Assembly: GCA_029262735.1 (NCBI GenBank)
Contig: JAJCYY010000011.1
Coordinates: forward strand, 1 to 53,056
Direction: 5' to 3'
Origin: Chloroflexota bacterium
GTDB taxonomy: Bacteria; Chloroflexota; Dehalococcoidia; Lucifugimonadales; Lucifugimonadaceae
DNA: 53,056 nt
The position numbers were made by a program, and so were the translations under genes. Below the pieces are notes generated by a model. It was not told where the DNA came from. It saw only the letters and a list, made by a program, of their open reading frames with translations, and did no database searches. Shown piece by piece: positions 8,665 to 16,099 of the stretch (within the stretch, counting starts at the first letter, position 1; every line of letters begins with the position of its first letter).

Positions 8665-9822
8665 TCACACTTCGTACCGCTTCAGCAGGTTCCTGGCTAT
8701 TACCAGCCGCTGAATCTCATTCGTTCCCTCGCCAATTATCATCAGCGGCGCATCGCGGTAGTAGCGCTCCAGCGGTAGGTCTTTCGTGAAGCCGTACCCG
8801 CCGTGAATGCGCATCGCATCCATTGTCACCTCGCCGCATATCTCGCTGGCATACAGCTTTGCCATCCCGGCCTCGAGATCGATCCGCTCGCCCTGGTCTT
8901 TTCGTCTTGCCGCATCGTAGGTCATCAGCCGGGCGGCATGGATCTTCGTCGCCATGTCAGCCAGCATGTTCTGAATCGACTGCCGCTGCGCTATCGGCTT
9001 GCCGAACGTTTCACGCTGCTGCGCATACCTGATCGCCGCCTCGAAAGCCGCATTTGCCACGCCGACCGCGCGTGCCGCAACGTTGATTCGACCGGTCTCA
9101 AGGGCATCCATAACCTGGTAAAAGCCCTGGCCTTCGGCGCCGCCGATAAGTTCGTCCGCAGGCACGCGATAGTCCTGGAGAACCAGTTCCGTGGTGTCGA
9201 CGCCACGGTAGCCGAGCTTGTTCAGGTGCTTTCCCGCCGTGAAGCCGGGGCCTTTTTCGGCAATAAATCCGGTGATACCGCGATGCTGTGGATCGGTATC
9301 AAGATCGGTTTTCGCCAGTAGGAAGAACACGTCTCCGTGCTCGCCGTTCGTAATGAACAGCTTGTTGCCGTTCACCAGGTATTCTTTCCCGTCTCTCACA
9401 GCGGTCGTCTTCATCGCCGCTACGTCGCTACCGCCGCCCGGTTCAGTCAGCGCCAGACCTCCCCGCTTCTTACCGGCGGCAAGGTCGGGGAGCCAGCGTC
9501 GCTTCTGCTCCTCTGAGCCATACTTGCCGATTGCGTAGGTCAGTATGGAGTGAGTGCCGATGGGACCGGTTATCGACAGCCAGCCCTTTGCCAGTTCCTC
9601 GAACACCATTGCGTACGTTGTGTGGTCGAGGCCGAGGCCGCCGTACTCTTCGGGAACGGTGATCCCGAACAGGCCCATCTCGGCCATCTGATCGACGAGC
9701 TCGGCGGGATAAGTGTCGTGCTCATCGTGCTCAGCAGCCTGTGGCACAACCTCTCGCTTCACGAAGTCGCGAACGGTGGAAATGATCTGGCTGCGGAGTT
9801 CCTCAATCTGGCTTGTGGTCAT
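8665..9822 (-). CDS. Acyl-CoA dehydrogenase
   Basis: A complete 385-residue flavoprotein of the acyl-CoA dehydrogenase family, which introduces a trans-2,3 double bond into acyl-CoA thioesters using FAD and passes electrons to ETF. The N-terminal helical domain holds VPEEYGGLGLD (residues 56-66). The middle beta domain contains ALTEPGGGSDV (124-134) and the FAD-contacting NGNKLFITNG. The C-terminal helical domain ends with the catalytic base E365 in IGEGTNEIQR. The IHGGYGFTKDLPLER signature is intact. Chain-length preference cannot be read reliably. It sits between dehydratase paralogue 2 and the third dehydratase-like gene; a shared pathway for branched or sugar-derived acids is conceivable but not shown. 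Confidence 0.95.
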   Translation of the reverse strand: MTTSQIEELRSQIISTVRDFVKREVVPQAAEHDEHDTYPAELVDQMAEMGLFGITVPEEYGGLGLDHTTYAMVFEELAKGWLSITGPIGTHSILTYAIGKYGSEEQKRRWLPDLAAGKKRGGLALTEPGGGSDVAAMKTTAVRDGKEYLVNGNKLFITNGEHGDVFFLLAKTDLDTDPQHRGITGFIAEKGPGFTAGKHLNKLGYRGVDTTELVLQDYRVPADELIGGAEGQGFYQVMDALETGRINVAARAVGVANAAFEAAIRYAQQRETFGKPIAQRQSIQNMLADMATKIHAARLMTYDAARRKDQGERIDLEAGMAKLYASEICGEVTMDAMRIHGGYGFTKDLPLERYYRDAPLMIIGEGTNEIQRLVIARNLLKRYEV

Positions 9823-9899
9823 GTGGTGTCCTGTTGGCCGCTCTTTCTCCCGTCGCGGGATGCCCGTCTACGAGCGCGATTCAGAAAGAGAGTGTCGGC

Positions 9900-10060
9900 C
9901 AGAGGCCGACGAATTGTCATTCTGAACTTGATCCAGAATCTCTCGGGCGATGTCATATCGGCCAGTAAGATCCCTTCGACCCGCAAGCGGGTACCCCGCG
10001 GTCGGGATGACAAAACAGGACCCACTCCCTTTGTCTCTCCCATCAAGGGAGAGGGAGCTG
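9900..10060. repeat. Dispersed intergenic repeat with inverted arms
   Basis: The gap between two minus-strand genes holds no ORF of interest. It contains ATTCTG...CAGAAT inverted arms around position 9925, a GACCCGCAAGCGGGTACC block near 9978, GGGATGACA near 10003, and a perfect 7-bp hairpin CTCTCCC-ATCAA-GGGAGAG at 10035-10053. The style (GTCATTCTGAACTTGATCCA, GGATGACAAAAC) resembles dispersed intergenic repeats of many bacterial genomes. The last hairpin lies 13 bp downstream of the 10066 gene's stop and could act as a transcription end, though it lacks a T-run. Confidence 0.6.
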
Positions 10061-10065
10061 ATCTC

Positions 10066-11295
10066 CTACCTGCCATCCAGCTCCTCCACCACCGGTTCCT
10101 GTTCCATTGGCGGGTAGGTCGCCTGCTCTGTGAACGGATTTGCGTCGCAGATATCTTCGTCGAGCTCATAGCCGATACCCGGCTCTGTGGGCGGAACGAT
10201 GTATCCGTTCTGCCATTGGATCGGCTTTTTGAGTACGTCAGCATAGAAGCCGCCGAAGGTTTCTATGCTCTCCTGGATCAGGAAGTTCGGGCTGCAAGTG
10301 GCGAGCTGGATGTTCGCAGCAGCTTCGATAGGACCCGCGTACAGGTGGGGCGCCATCTGCACATAGTTGGCCTCGGCCATTCCGGCGATTTTCTTGGCCT
10401 CGAGGATTCCACCGACTCGCGCCAGCGCGGGTTGCAGAATTGCCGCCCCGTCGTGTCGCAGCAGGTCTGCAAATTCGTACTTGCTCACAAGTCGTTCACC
10501 GGTTGCTACGGGAATGGTGGTTGCATGCGCAACGCGGCCCATCTCGTGCCGGTTTTCTGGCGGCACCGGCTCCTCAAGCCAGAGTGGGTCGAACTTCTCC
10601 AGCCGCTTCGCAAGCCTGATCGCTGAGGATGTGGTCATCTCACCGTGCGTCTTCACAAGCAGATCACACGTGCTGCCTGCGACCTCGCGCAGGTTCTTCG
10701 TGACCAGCTCCGCGTTGTCCAGAGAGGCTAACGACAGCTGACGCGGGTCGAAAGAGCCCATTGGCATCACGGGATCGTAGCCGACGGCTGTGAAGCCGAG
10801 GTTGATGTAGTGCTCTGCTCGCCTGGGCGCGATGTCCGGGTCGCCGTGAATGTTCGTCGGCCGGTTTTCCGCCATATCGCCTGAACCGGTGAACTCGGGA
10901 TAGAGATAGGTGTACGAGCGCAGCTTTTCGTTCACCTTGCCGCCGAGCAGGTTGTAGACAGGCTGGTCCAGCGCCTTGCCGACGATGTCCCAGAGAGCGA
11001 TCTCGACGGCGCTCATGATGCCGCCCATCGTGAACTCCGGGTGGTGCGAGAAGCCGCTTGCGTAGAGCACTCGCCAGATGCTCTCGATCTGGAACGGACT
11101 CTGCCCGATAACGAATCGTTGAACCACGTCTTCGATCAGGGACCTGGTCTTGTCCGGTGAAAACGGCACCCCGTACGCCTCGCCATAGCCGGATATTCCG
11201 TTGTCAGTGGTCAGCTTTAGGAACACCCAGAACGGTCCGCCGTGATGAGGAGGCGGGTTCGCCACTGCCCAGGTCTTAACGTCCTTGATCTGCAT
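10066..11295 (-). CDS. Mandelate racemase/enolase-superfamily protein with a substituted metal ligand
   Basis: A 409-residue enolase-superfamily protein, distinct from the tandem pair downstream. The capping domain has GYGEAYGVPFSP. In the barrel the three metal-ligand positions, spaced 26 and 26, are K215, E241 (LEEPVPPE) and E267 (TGERLV), so Lys stands where Asp is expected, in LLVKTHGEM. H217, H317 (APHLYAGP) and E342 (IQES) keep the dehydratase-type pattern. The Lys codon was read directly as AAG. As I recall, related proteins sometimes carry THG preceded by a non-acidic residue, so this may be a subfamily trait. The enzyme may use a different metal geometry or a different acid-base arrangement; the substrate is unknown. 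Confidence 0.85.
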   Translation of the reverse strand: MQIKDVKTWAVANPPPHHGGPFWVFLKLTTDNGISGYGEAYGVPFSPDKTRSLIEDVVQRFVIGQSPFQIESIWRVLYASGFSHHPEFTMGGIMSAVEIALWDIVGKALDQPVYNLLGGKVNEKLRSYTYLYPEFTGSGDMAENRPTNIHGDPDIAPRRAEHYINLGFTAVGYDPVMPMGSFDPRQLSLASLDNAELVTKNLREVAGSTCDLLVKTHGEMTTSSAIRLAKRLEKFDPLWLEEPVPPENRHEMGRVAHATTIPVATGERLVSKYEFADLLRHDGAAILQPALARVGGILEAKKIAGMAEANYVQMAPHLYAGPIEAAANIQLATCSPNFLIQESIETFGGFYADVLKKPIQWQNGYIVPPTEPGIGYELDEDICDANPFTEQATYPPMEQEPVVEELDGR

Positions 11296-11455
11296 GCTGT
11301 CTCTCCGGTTTGACCAGGTTGCCGGTTGGTTCGTGCCGCGCTGAGTGGCCGGGATTGTACGGTAGCCGTTTAGTCGCGTCAGTTTGTACAGATGTACAGC
11401 CGGATTTCGCCTTTACGACATTGGTCGATGAAAGGTGTGGTACTAGAATTGGCAG

Positions 11456-11740
11456 ATGGTCAGCAGCCCACAGACCGAAGAGTTGCAGCGCACGCTGCTG
11501 GAGCACATTCCGCACTACGCGGTGATCTTGCACAACGATGAGGTCCATTCGATGGACTTCGTTGTCGACTCGCTACTGAAGAGCGTGCCCGGCCTGACTC
11601 AACCTGAAGCGATTGACGTCATGCTTGAGACGCATGAGAAGGGCCAGGGAGTTGTGATCGTGTGTCCGCTGGAGCAGGCTGAGCACTACCGTGACCGGAT
11701 CAGGTCATTTTCGTTGGGATGCAGTATTGAACGGGCCTGA
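11456..11740 (+). CDS. clpS: ATP-dependent Clp protease adaptor protein ClpS
   Basis: This 94-residue protein is nearly all ClpS domain. ClpS delivers N-degron substrates to ClpAP/ClpCP. The substrate-pocket signature is HNDEVHSMDFVV, with N27 and D28 equivalent to E. coli N34/D35, and H60 in ETHEKGQGVV equivalent to H66. The C-terminal strand CPLEQAEHYRDRI is typical. The gene is single, divergent from the dehydratase-like gene at 10066-11295, with about 160 bp between starts. Confidence 0.93.
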   Translation: MVSSPQTEELQRTLLEHIPHYAVILHNDEVHSMDFVVDSLLKSVPGLTQPEAIDVMLETHEKGQGVVIVCPLEQAEHYRDRIRSFSLGCSIERA

Positions 11741-11802
11741 AGCCGATATTCGAACGGCTGCGACCTGCGGCCACGTGATTTCATTTCAGGACCGAGCGCG
11801 AA

Positions 11803-12522
11803 TCACCGCCCGACACCCATCGTCATCAGGTTGCGTCGCACAACAGCGGGCCCGCCACCGGCTGCCACCTCCTCGAACACCTCCAGGATTCCGCCGTAAG
11901 GGTCCGGCTGGCTGGATGTAGAGGTATCGCTGGTGAAGTCGACGGTTCCTGACGCGGTGAAAATCCGGTGATAGGCAGACATGTTCCGATCAATCGACGA
12001 TGCGCCTGGATTGCTGTTGATGTCCCTTGAGTCAGAGCCGCCCGTCGCCGTGCCACCGAAGCTTCCATCTGCGTTGAAGGCACCGCTGTTGCCACGCCCA
12101 CCAGATTCGCCTATCGCCACGAACTCACCGGCAACGCTCCCGGCATTGACGGTGGCTGTTGTCTGCGAAGTCCCCGGTGTCGTAGTAGACATCGTTTGCG
12201 AGCCTACGTGCGACCACGTATTTCCGGCGTTCTTGCTGAACACCCACCCGCCGACTGCGAATTCGTCGCTGGAGTGAGTGACCGTATAAGTGGCGCTTGC
12301 TTCGCCCGATGCAATTTTCCACGCGGTAGCCTGCCCGCCGCTCACGTTGCTCAGTTCCGTGAAGCCGGCCGGCCAGGTGTAGGTGCTGCCGCCGGATTTC
12401 GCGAGGAGGATCAGATCACCGTCAGCCGGTGTGCTGTCGAACGTAATTGCCGTTGCCGTCGTGTTCGATGTGTCGTTCGTGAGCTGAACGGTTCCGGAGA
12501 GTGCGATAGTCACCGGTTCCAC
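11803..12522 (-). CDS. Hypothetical Ser/Thr/Gly-rich protein, possibly phage-structural in origin
   Basis: I do not recognise a named family. The 239 residues are rich in Ser, Thr, Gly and Ala, lack a signal peptide, and show a beta-rich pattern (TVQLTNDTSNTTATAITFDS, YTVTHSSDEFAVGGWVF). A lectin/jelly-roll-like or phage tail-type fold is a guess. The basic end is RRNLMTMGVGR. Its start overlaps the upstream 97-aa gene by 13 bp, implying coupled translation. Composition differs from its metabolic neighbours, and no integrase or other phage gene is seen, so this could be a prophage remnant or a small acquired cassette. Confidence 0.6.
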   Translation of the reverse strand: MEPVTIALSGTVQLTNDTSNTTATAITFDSTPADGDLILLAKSGGSTYTWPAGFTELSNVSGGQATAWKIASGEASATYTVTHSSDEFAVGGWVFSKNAGNTWSHVGSQTMSTTTPGTSQTTATVNAGSVAGEFVAIGESGGRGNSGAFNADGSFGGTATGGSDSRDINSNPGASSIDRNMSAYHRIFTASGTVDFTSDTSTSSQPDPYGGILEVFEEVAAGGGPAVVRRNLMTMGVGR

Positions 12523-12803
12523 CCCATTTTTATCTCGCCGTCGAATCCGATCTCCGTCACGGTCCGGCCCTCGCGCTCGTCCGTGAGGACACTCTTCGTC
12601 ATGAAATGCCCTGTCTTTCTCAGGGACGTTTCATCCTGTTTTGGTGAGAGTGTTTCCTCTGTGTTGTCTTTTATTCTCAGGCGCAAGGATTTGCTCGGGG
12701 AGCGATACCTGAACTCGCTGATCGCCAGGGTCACGTCGTCATACACAGCGACGATCTTCCCACCGTATCCATACTCGGCAATCGTGTGCGTCGTCAGTGT
12801 CAT
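12510..12803 (-). CDS. Hypothetical protein coupled to the Ser/Thr-rich gene
   Basis: A 97-residue protein with no recognised family. It begins MTLTTHTIAEYGYGGKIVAVYDD and is rich in charged residues in the middle (RIKDNTEETLSPKQDETSLRK, here spanning about residues 44-64). There is no signal peptide or membrane segment. It overlaps the downstream gene at 11803-12522 by 13 bp in the same direction, which supports it as a real gene. The pair may be a small module of phage or surface-protein origin. Confidence 0.5.
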   Translation of the reverse strand: MTLTTHTIAEYGYGGKIVAVYDDVTLAISEFRYRSPSKSLRLRIKDNTEETLSPKQDETSLRKTGHFMTKSVLTDEREGRTVTEIGFDGEIKMGWNR

Positions 12804-13044
12804 ATATCGTTCCTGGGCGGCGATTTATTTTCCGAGAATCGCGCCTGAATTCGGTTGCCGGACCGCATGAGCCGATCATCTGTTCGGAGCAGATTGAATG
12901 CTGGTTGTCGTGATGGTGAATGCAACGGGCGCGATCACGACCGGACCGGTCTGTTCGATCACGATACCGGGTCGATTCGGTGATTCCACGCCCTGCATGT
13001 CAGGTGGCCAAATGGCCGCGGGACGCCGGGTAGCGACTGGTTTT

Positions 13045-13401
13045 CTAGTGTCGGGAGCGCAGATCCTCGGAGGATGGCTCAAGCACATATTTGGGTTCAA
13101 TGTGATCAGCCCAGAGCCATGCGCAACCGGCGACCACAAGCAGGATCGCGACGACAGCCAGGACTGGCAGCAGACGGGAGCTGAACTCTCCGATGGCGAA
13201 CAGTGTTACTACGGGGGCAAGCGTTCCGATGGCGAAGGCTCCCGCGGCTAGCCTGAGATAGAGGCAAGAGGTCTGCCGATCAGAGATCTCGGAAGCGATG
13301 TCGAATCCGCAGGCGGGGCAGAATTGCTCGTCATGCCCGCCCAGCGCGCCGCATTGGAAACAGGCAATCTTCTTGCGATCCACTTTGTGGCTCATGTTCA
13401 T
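13045..13401 (-). CDS. Zinc-ribbon membrane protein
   Basis: Starting at the ATG at 13401 gives 118 residues. An upstream extension to 13548 would add a low-complexity leader and overlap the next gene, so it is less likely. The N-terminus is a double-CxxC zinc ribbon (C14, C17, C28, C31: CFQCGALGG and FCPACGFD). Two hydrophobic segments follow at about 53-71 and 77-97. Proteins of this design are common and mostly uncharacterised. Its stop is 241 bp upstream of the 12803 gene and its start lies close to the retropepsin-like gene's stop, so it may be the last gene of that minus-strand set. Confidence 0.65.
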   Translation of the reverse strand: MNMSHKVDRKKIACFQCGALGGHDEQFCPACGFDIASEISDRQTSCLYLRLAAGAFAIGTLAPVVTLFAIGEFSSRLLPVLAVVAILLVVAGCAWLWADHIEPKYVLEPSSEDLRSRH

Positions 13402-13447
13402 GGCGCGCTCAGGTTCGGCTGTCTGCGATAGAACAGCATGTGTCAAT

Positions 13448-14035
13448 CTAGTTTGACCGTTTGGCGGTTCGATCGCCGTGACAGCGCTTGTATTTTTTTC
13501 CGCTGCCGCACGGGCACTTGTCGTTTCGACCAACTTTCGACGATACAACAGGACCTGTGCGGCCAGGAGTCTCGTTCACGAAGTCAGGAGCACCCATTGC
13601 CGGATATCGGAACGAGAAAGTGGTTTTACCACCGAAGCTTGTTACCGAAAAATCGCCAGCACCTATGATGTCCATTCCGATCAAGACGTCGCATCCGGTC
13701 AGATTGCCCCGTGAAACCCTGAGCTGTGGCACTTGAACATAGTTCGGTAGACCAAGGCCGACGAGGTAGGTTTCGGTGGCATGACTGCCTTGAGCGGTAT
13801 TGACATTCGCCATTCCAGTTGGAATGAGTTGACACTGATCTACGACATTCCGAGTGATTACTGAGTTGGTAGCGCCAGTGTCCCAAACAGCAACAAATTC
13901 CTGTGCAGTAGGCATCGGGGAACTCGTGCTCGGGTCGTACGCAGCGGTGACACGAACATTATTGCTGAGAACGTTCGATTGCCCGGTGTAGCGTGTTGTG
14001 AACGACTTGGCCGATGGGCCTGCCGGACGTCTCAC
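13448..14035 (-). CDS. Retropepsin-like aspartic protease fused to a C-terminal SEC-C zinc motif
   Basis: The GTG at 14035 overlaps the stop of the upstream gene as GTGA, a classic coupling arrangement, giving 195 residues. The D52-TGA motif (VWDTGATNSVIT) and the later VLIGMDIIGAGDF (about 117-129) are the paired signatures of a single-domain retropepsin that would act as a homodimer. The C-terminus (about 168-187) is a SEC-C motif, GRNDKCPCGSGKKYKRCHG, with C174, C176, C185 and H186 as zinc ligands. SEC-C motifs occur on SecA and many unrelated proteins. No signal peptide is present, so a cytoplasmic role is likely. The substrate is unknown. An upstream ATG at 14092 would overlap the preceding gene by 61 bp and is less likely. 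Confidence 0.85.
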   Translation of the reverse strand: MRRPAGPSAKSFTTRYTGQSNVLSNNVRVTAAYDPSTSSPMPTAQEFVAVWDTGATNSVITRNVVDQCQLIPTGMANVNTAQGSHATETYLVGLGLPNYVQVPQLRVSRGNLTGCDVLIGMDIIGAGDFSVTSFGGKTTFSFRYPAMGAPDFVNETPGRTGPVVSSKVGRNDKCPCGSGKKYKRCHGDRTAKRSN

Positions 14036-14277
14036 CTGAATACAACGCGTGAATGATAGGTCTGTGCCTGACCGTTGCCGACAGGCTCGCACCTTTGAAC
14101 CAGAAACGTGCCCAATGCATGCTTTTCGGCGGAACGTTCTACTGCTTCAAGCTCTGAGTCGTAGCTCCCGATGACTTGGCGATCCTTAATAACGATCACC
14201 TCGCCCGGGTAGTCAGCGTATAGCCGTTCCTGATTCTCTAAGTAGTAATCGTATTCTTGTTTCAGATCTTCGCTCAC
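14032..14277 (-). CDS. Small DUF5678-like protein coupled to the aspartic protease
   Basis: An 81-residue protein with GTG start preceded by a good GGAAGG ribosome binding site. The core pattern YPGEVIVIKDRQVIGSYDS...AVERSAEKHALGTFLVQRC resembles DUF5678-type proteins, which I recall occurring next to retropepsin-like genes. Its stop overlaps the protease start (GTGA). Its function is unknown; the coupling suggests a partner, regulator or substrate of the protease. Confidence 0.75.
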   Translation of the reverse strand: MSEDLKQEYDYYLENQERLYADYPGEVIVIKDRQVIGSYDSELEAVERSAEKHALGTFLVQRCEPVGNGQAQTYHSRVVFR

Positions 14278-14502
14278 TACTCGCCTTCCAAATCTGACAA
14301 CCTGTTAAACAACCGTGTCCATGAGAGTAAGTTGCACTTTACATGAACTATCGTAATGCGGCGTCGGCACAAAGGATCAGGTCGTCGTGTCGGTATGCCC
14401 AGATACTGGATCTCAAGATGGCGTGAATCGCCATAGTGGTATCTCAGGCTAGAAAAATGGGCTGCTCTTACTTCAGCGTTGACAAAGCAGGTTCGTTTTA
14501 GA

Positions 14503-14578
14503 TGGTACCCCTGGGGTGAATCGAACACCCGACACCCGGTTTAGGAAACCGGTGCTCTATCCGCTGAGCTACAGGGGC
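14503..14578 (-). tRNA. tRNA-Arg (anticodon CCT)
   Basis: The minus-strand sequence folds as a standard cloverleaf. The acceptor stem is GCCCCTG with CAGGGGT, the D arm is GCTC...GAGC, and the anticodon stem CCGGT/ACCGG holds the loop TTCCTAA, anticodon CCT (codon AGG). The T arm is GGGTG-TTCGATT-CACCC. CCA is encoded at 14503-14505. Confidence 0.97.
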
Positions 14579-14933
14579 ACGGCAAGTTGCTGAGTTCAGG
14601 TTAGCTGGTTGGAGCTACCTTCTCTCTGTCAAAGTGTGAACCTTTGTGAACACTGGAACGGGCGAAGTGATCACAAAACATTGCAACAAGTCGACTCTCG
14701 AAGGATATCTCTCGTGCTATCCGTCCGCCAACTGGCAACTCGGGTTGATGTGACTCAATCTCAACCGTCGATGGCGTTCAACCTTCGTGGGCCGGGATGC
14801 GACTACTTGCGGCGTCTGCCACTACGAGTAGAGATGACGATCAGGTGGGTGAGGCTGGGCATGGATCGATAACGCAGACAATCCGGGGCGAAGTTAAGGT
14901 TGCGTGTGTTGACTCAGAACACAGGGGAGCACA
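14579..14933. other. Intergenic region without a supported gene
   Basis: About 355 bp between the tRNA-Arg 5' end and the methyltransferase. The tRNA promoter should lie here on the minus strand. A GGGGAG ribosome binding site for the methyltransferase is at 14924-14929. The short plus-strand ORF at 14609-14872 has no ribosome binding site or recognisable sequence. No repeats or strong hairpins were noticed. Confidence 0.5.
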
Positions 14934-15683
14934 GTGAAACGAATCATACGGGCGTTGTTCCGACGCTACCGTCGGTTGCCACATCATCGTCTGATGCACC
15001 GCTCGGCGCCAAAGTTTACCTGTCCGATCTGCCAGTATCACGGACCCTTCCACTCGTTTCACGGTCGACAACAAGCAGAGTGCATGAAGTGCGGATCTCT
15101 TGAGCGACACCGAGTGCAGTTCCTTGCGATGAAGAGCGTTTTCTCGAACAGGGATTGCTCGCAACAGAGCATCCTGCACTTCGCGCCGGAGGACTTCTTC
15201 AAACCGTTCTTCCAGGACCGTTTCGGCACGGTGCACACTGCCGATCTCAACGCAAGGGCCGTGGACTTTGCAATCGATATCCAGGCAATGCCGCTCGACG
15301 ATAGCTCATACGACGTGGTGTTCGCATCACACGTTCTTGAGCATGTACCCGATGACAGTAGTGCGATCGCAGAAATCCGCCGGATTCTCAAACCCGGCGG
15401 TATCGCCGTTCTCCCCGTCCCGATCGTCGCTGAAAAGACTGTCGAGTATCCCGAAGCCAATCCGAGCGATCATTTTCACGTTCGAGCTCCCGGTCTCGAT
15501 TACTTTGACCGGTATAGCGGTGCATTTGCGAGCATTGAGATCATTACTTCGGAGGATCTTCCCGCAGAGAACCAGGTTTTCATCTTCGAGGACAGAAGCG
15601 TTTACCCCAGTGAGAAAGTACCGCTGCGACCTGGGATGAGCGGCCTGAAACACGAAGAGATGGTTCCTATCTGCTACGTGTGA
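14934..15683 (+). CDS. Class I SAM-dependent methyltransferase with N-terminal zinc-ribbon-like motif
   Basis: A 249-residue protein starting at GTG with a clear AGGGGAG site. The basic N-terminus is followed by a four-cysteine cluster (C30, C33, C50, C53: CPIC and CMKC), then a Rossmann methyltransferase domain. That domain contains ILHFAPEDFF, the acidic SAM-ribose segment TADLNARAVDFAIDIQAMP and the post-I motif FASHVLEHVPDD with ILKPGG. This resembles SAM methyltransferases found in polysaccharide or glycan modification clusters. The substrate is unknown, and the neighbours (a tRNA gene and a transporter) do not help. Confidence 0.85.
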   Translation: MKRIIRALFRRYRRLPHHRLMHRSAPKFTCPICQYHGPFHSFHGRQQAECMKCGSLERHRVQFLAMKSVFSNRDCSQQSILHFAPEDFFKPFFQDRFGTVHTADLNARAVDFAIDIQAMPLDDSSYDVVFASHVLEHVPDDSSAIAEIRRILKPGGIAVLPVPIVAEKTVEYPEANPSDHFHVRAPGLDYFDRYSGAFASIEIITSEDLPAENQVFIFEDRSVYPSEKVPLRPGMSGLKHEEMVPICYV

Positions 15684-16099
15684 AGGGTGCAGAGGGCTGC
15701 GGGGTCGCGCTGCTGTCCACATAGGACGATGTAGCCGGACTATTCACTCATCGGATGAGATATCTCTGGCGTGACATTCCCGGTAGTGGCTACAGGATCG
15801 AAAGCGCTCTCGCAGAGAACCGACCAGCGGGTGTCCAGCGTTTAGTCAGGATATGGGCCCGGTATGAACTGTGCGCGTCTGGTAATCGGTCGCAACAAGC
15901 ATCGAATCATGCCGGGGTAAAACGGTCCGACTCTATACGGCCCGCTGTGATGGGAACGGCCTCGTCGGACGACTAGCTGGCGACACGGCTGGCGGTTAAA
16001 AGAATCGGCAGAATTTGATAGAGTGCCCCGGTTACTGGCACCGAACGATTGCTGTTCCAGTCAATTGATGGAACCGCTTCAGATTTGGAGAGAAAATAT
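15684..16099. other. Intergenic region upstream of the ABC importer operon
   Basis: About 415 bp lie between the methyltransferase stop and the binding-protein start. It holds a small hairpin CTCAT-CGG-ATGAG near 15750 and presumably the operon promoter, though I cannot assign convincing -35/-10 boxes. The GGAGA at 16087-16091 serves the downstream ATG. A 73-codon ORF at 15755-15976 was judged spurious. Confidence 0.4.

Noticed and set aside
12876..13139. Short minus-strand ORF of 87 codons
   Set aside because: It overlaps the zinc-ribbon gene in another frame and has no ribosome binding site. A shorter gene from 12998 remains possible but is unsupported.
14277..14528. 83-codon minus-strand ORF upstream of the DUF5678-like gene
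   Set aside because: It runs through the 3' part of tRNA-Arg and encodes no recognisable sequence; its abutment with the next start is probably chance.
15755..15976. 73-codon plus-strand ORF before the ABC operon
   Set aside because: No ribosome binding site, no family resemblance and no coding-like composition.
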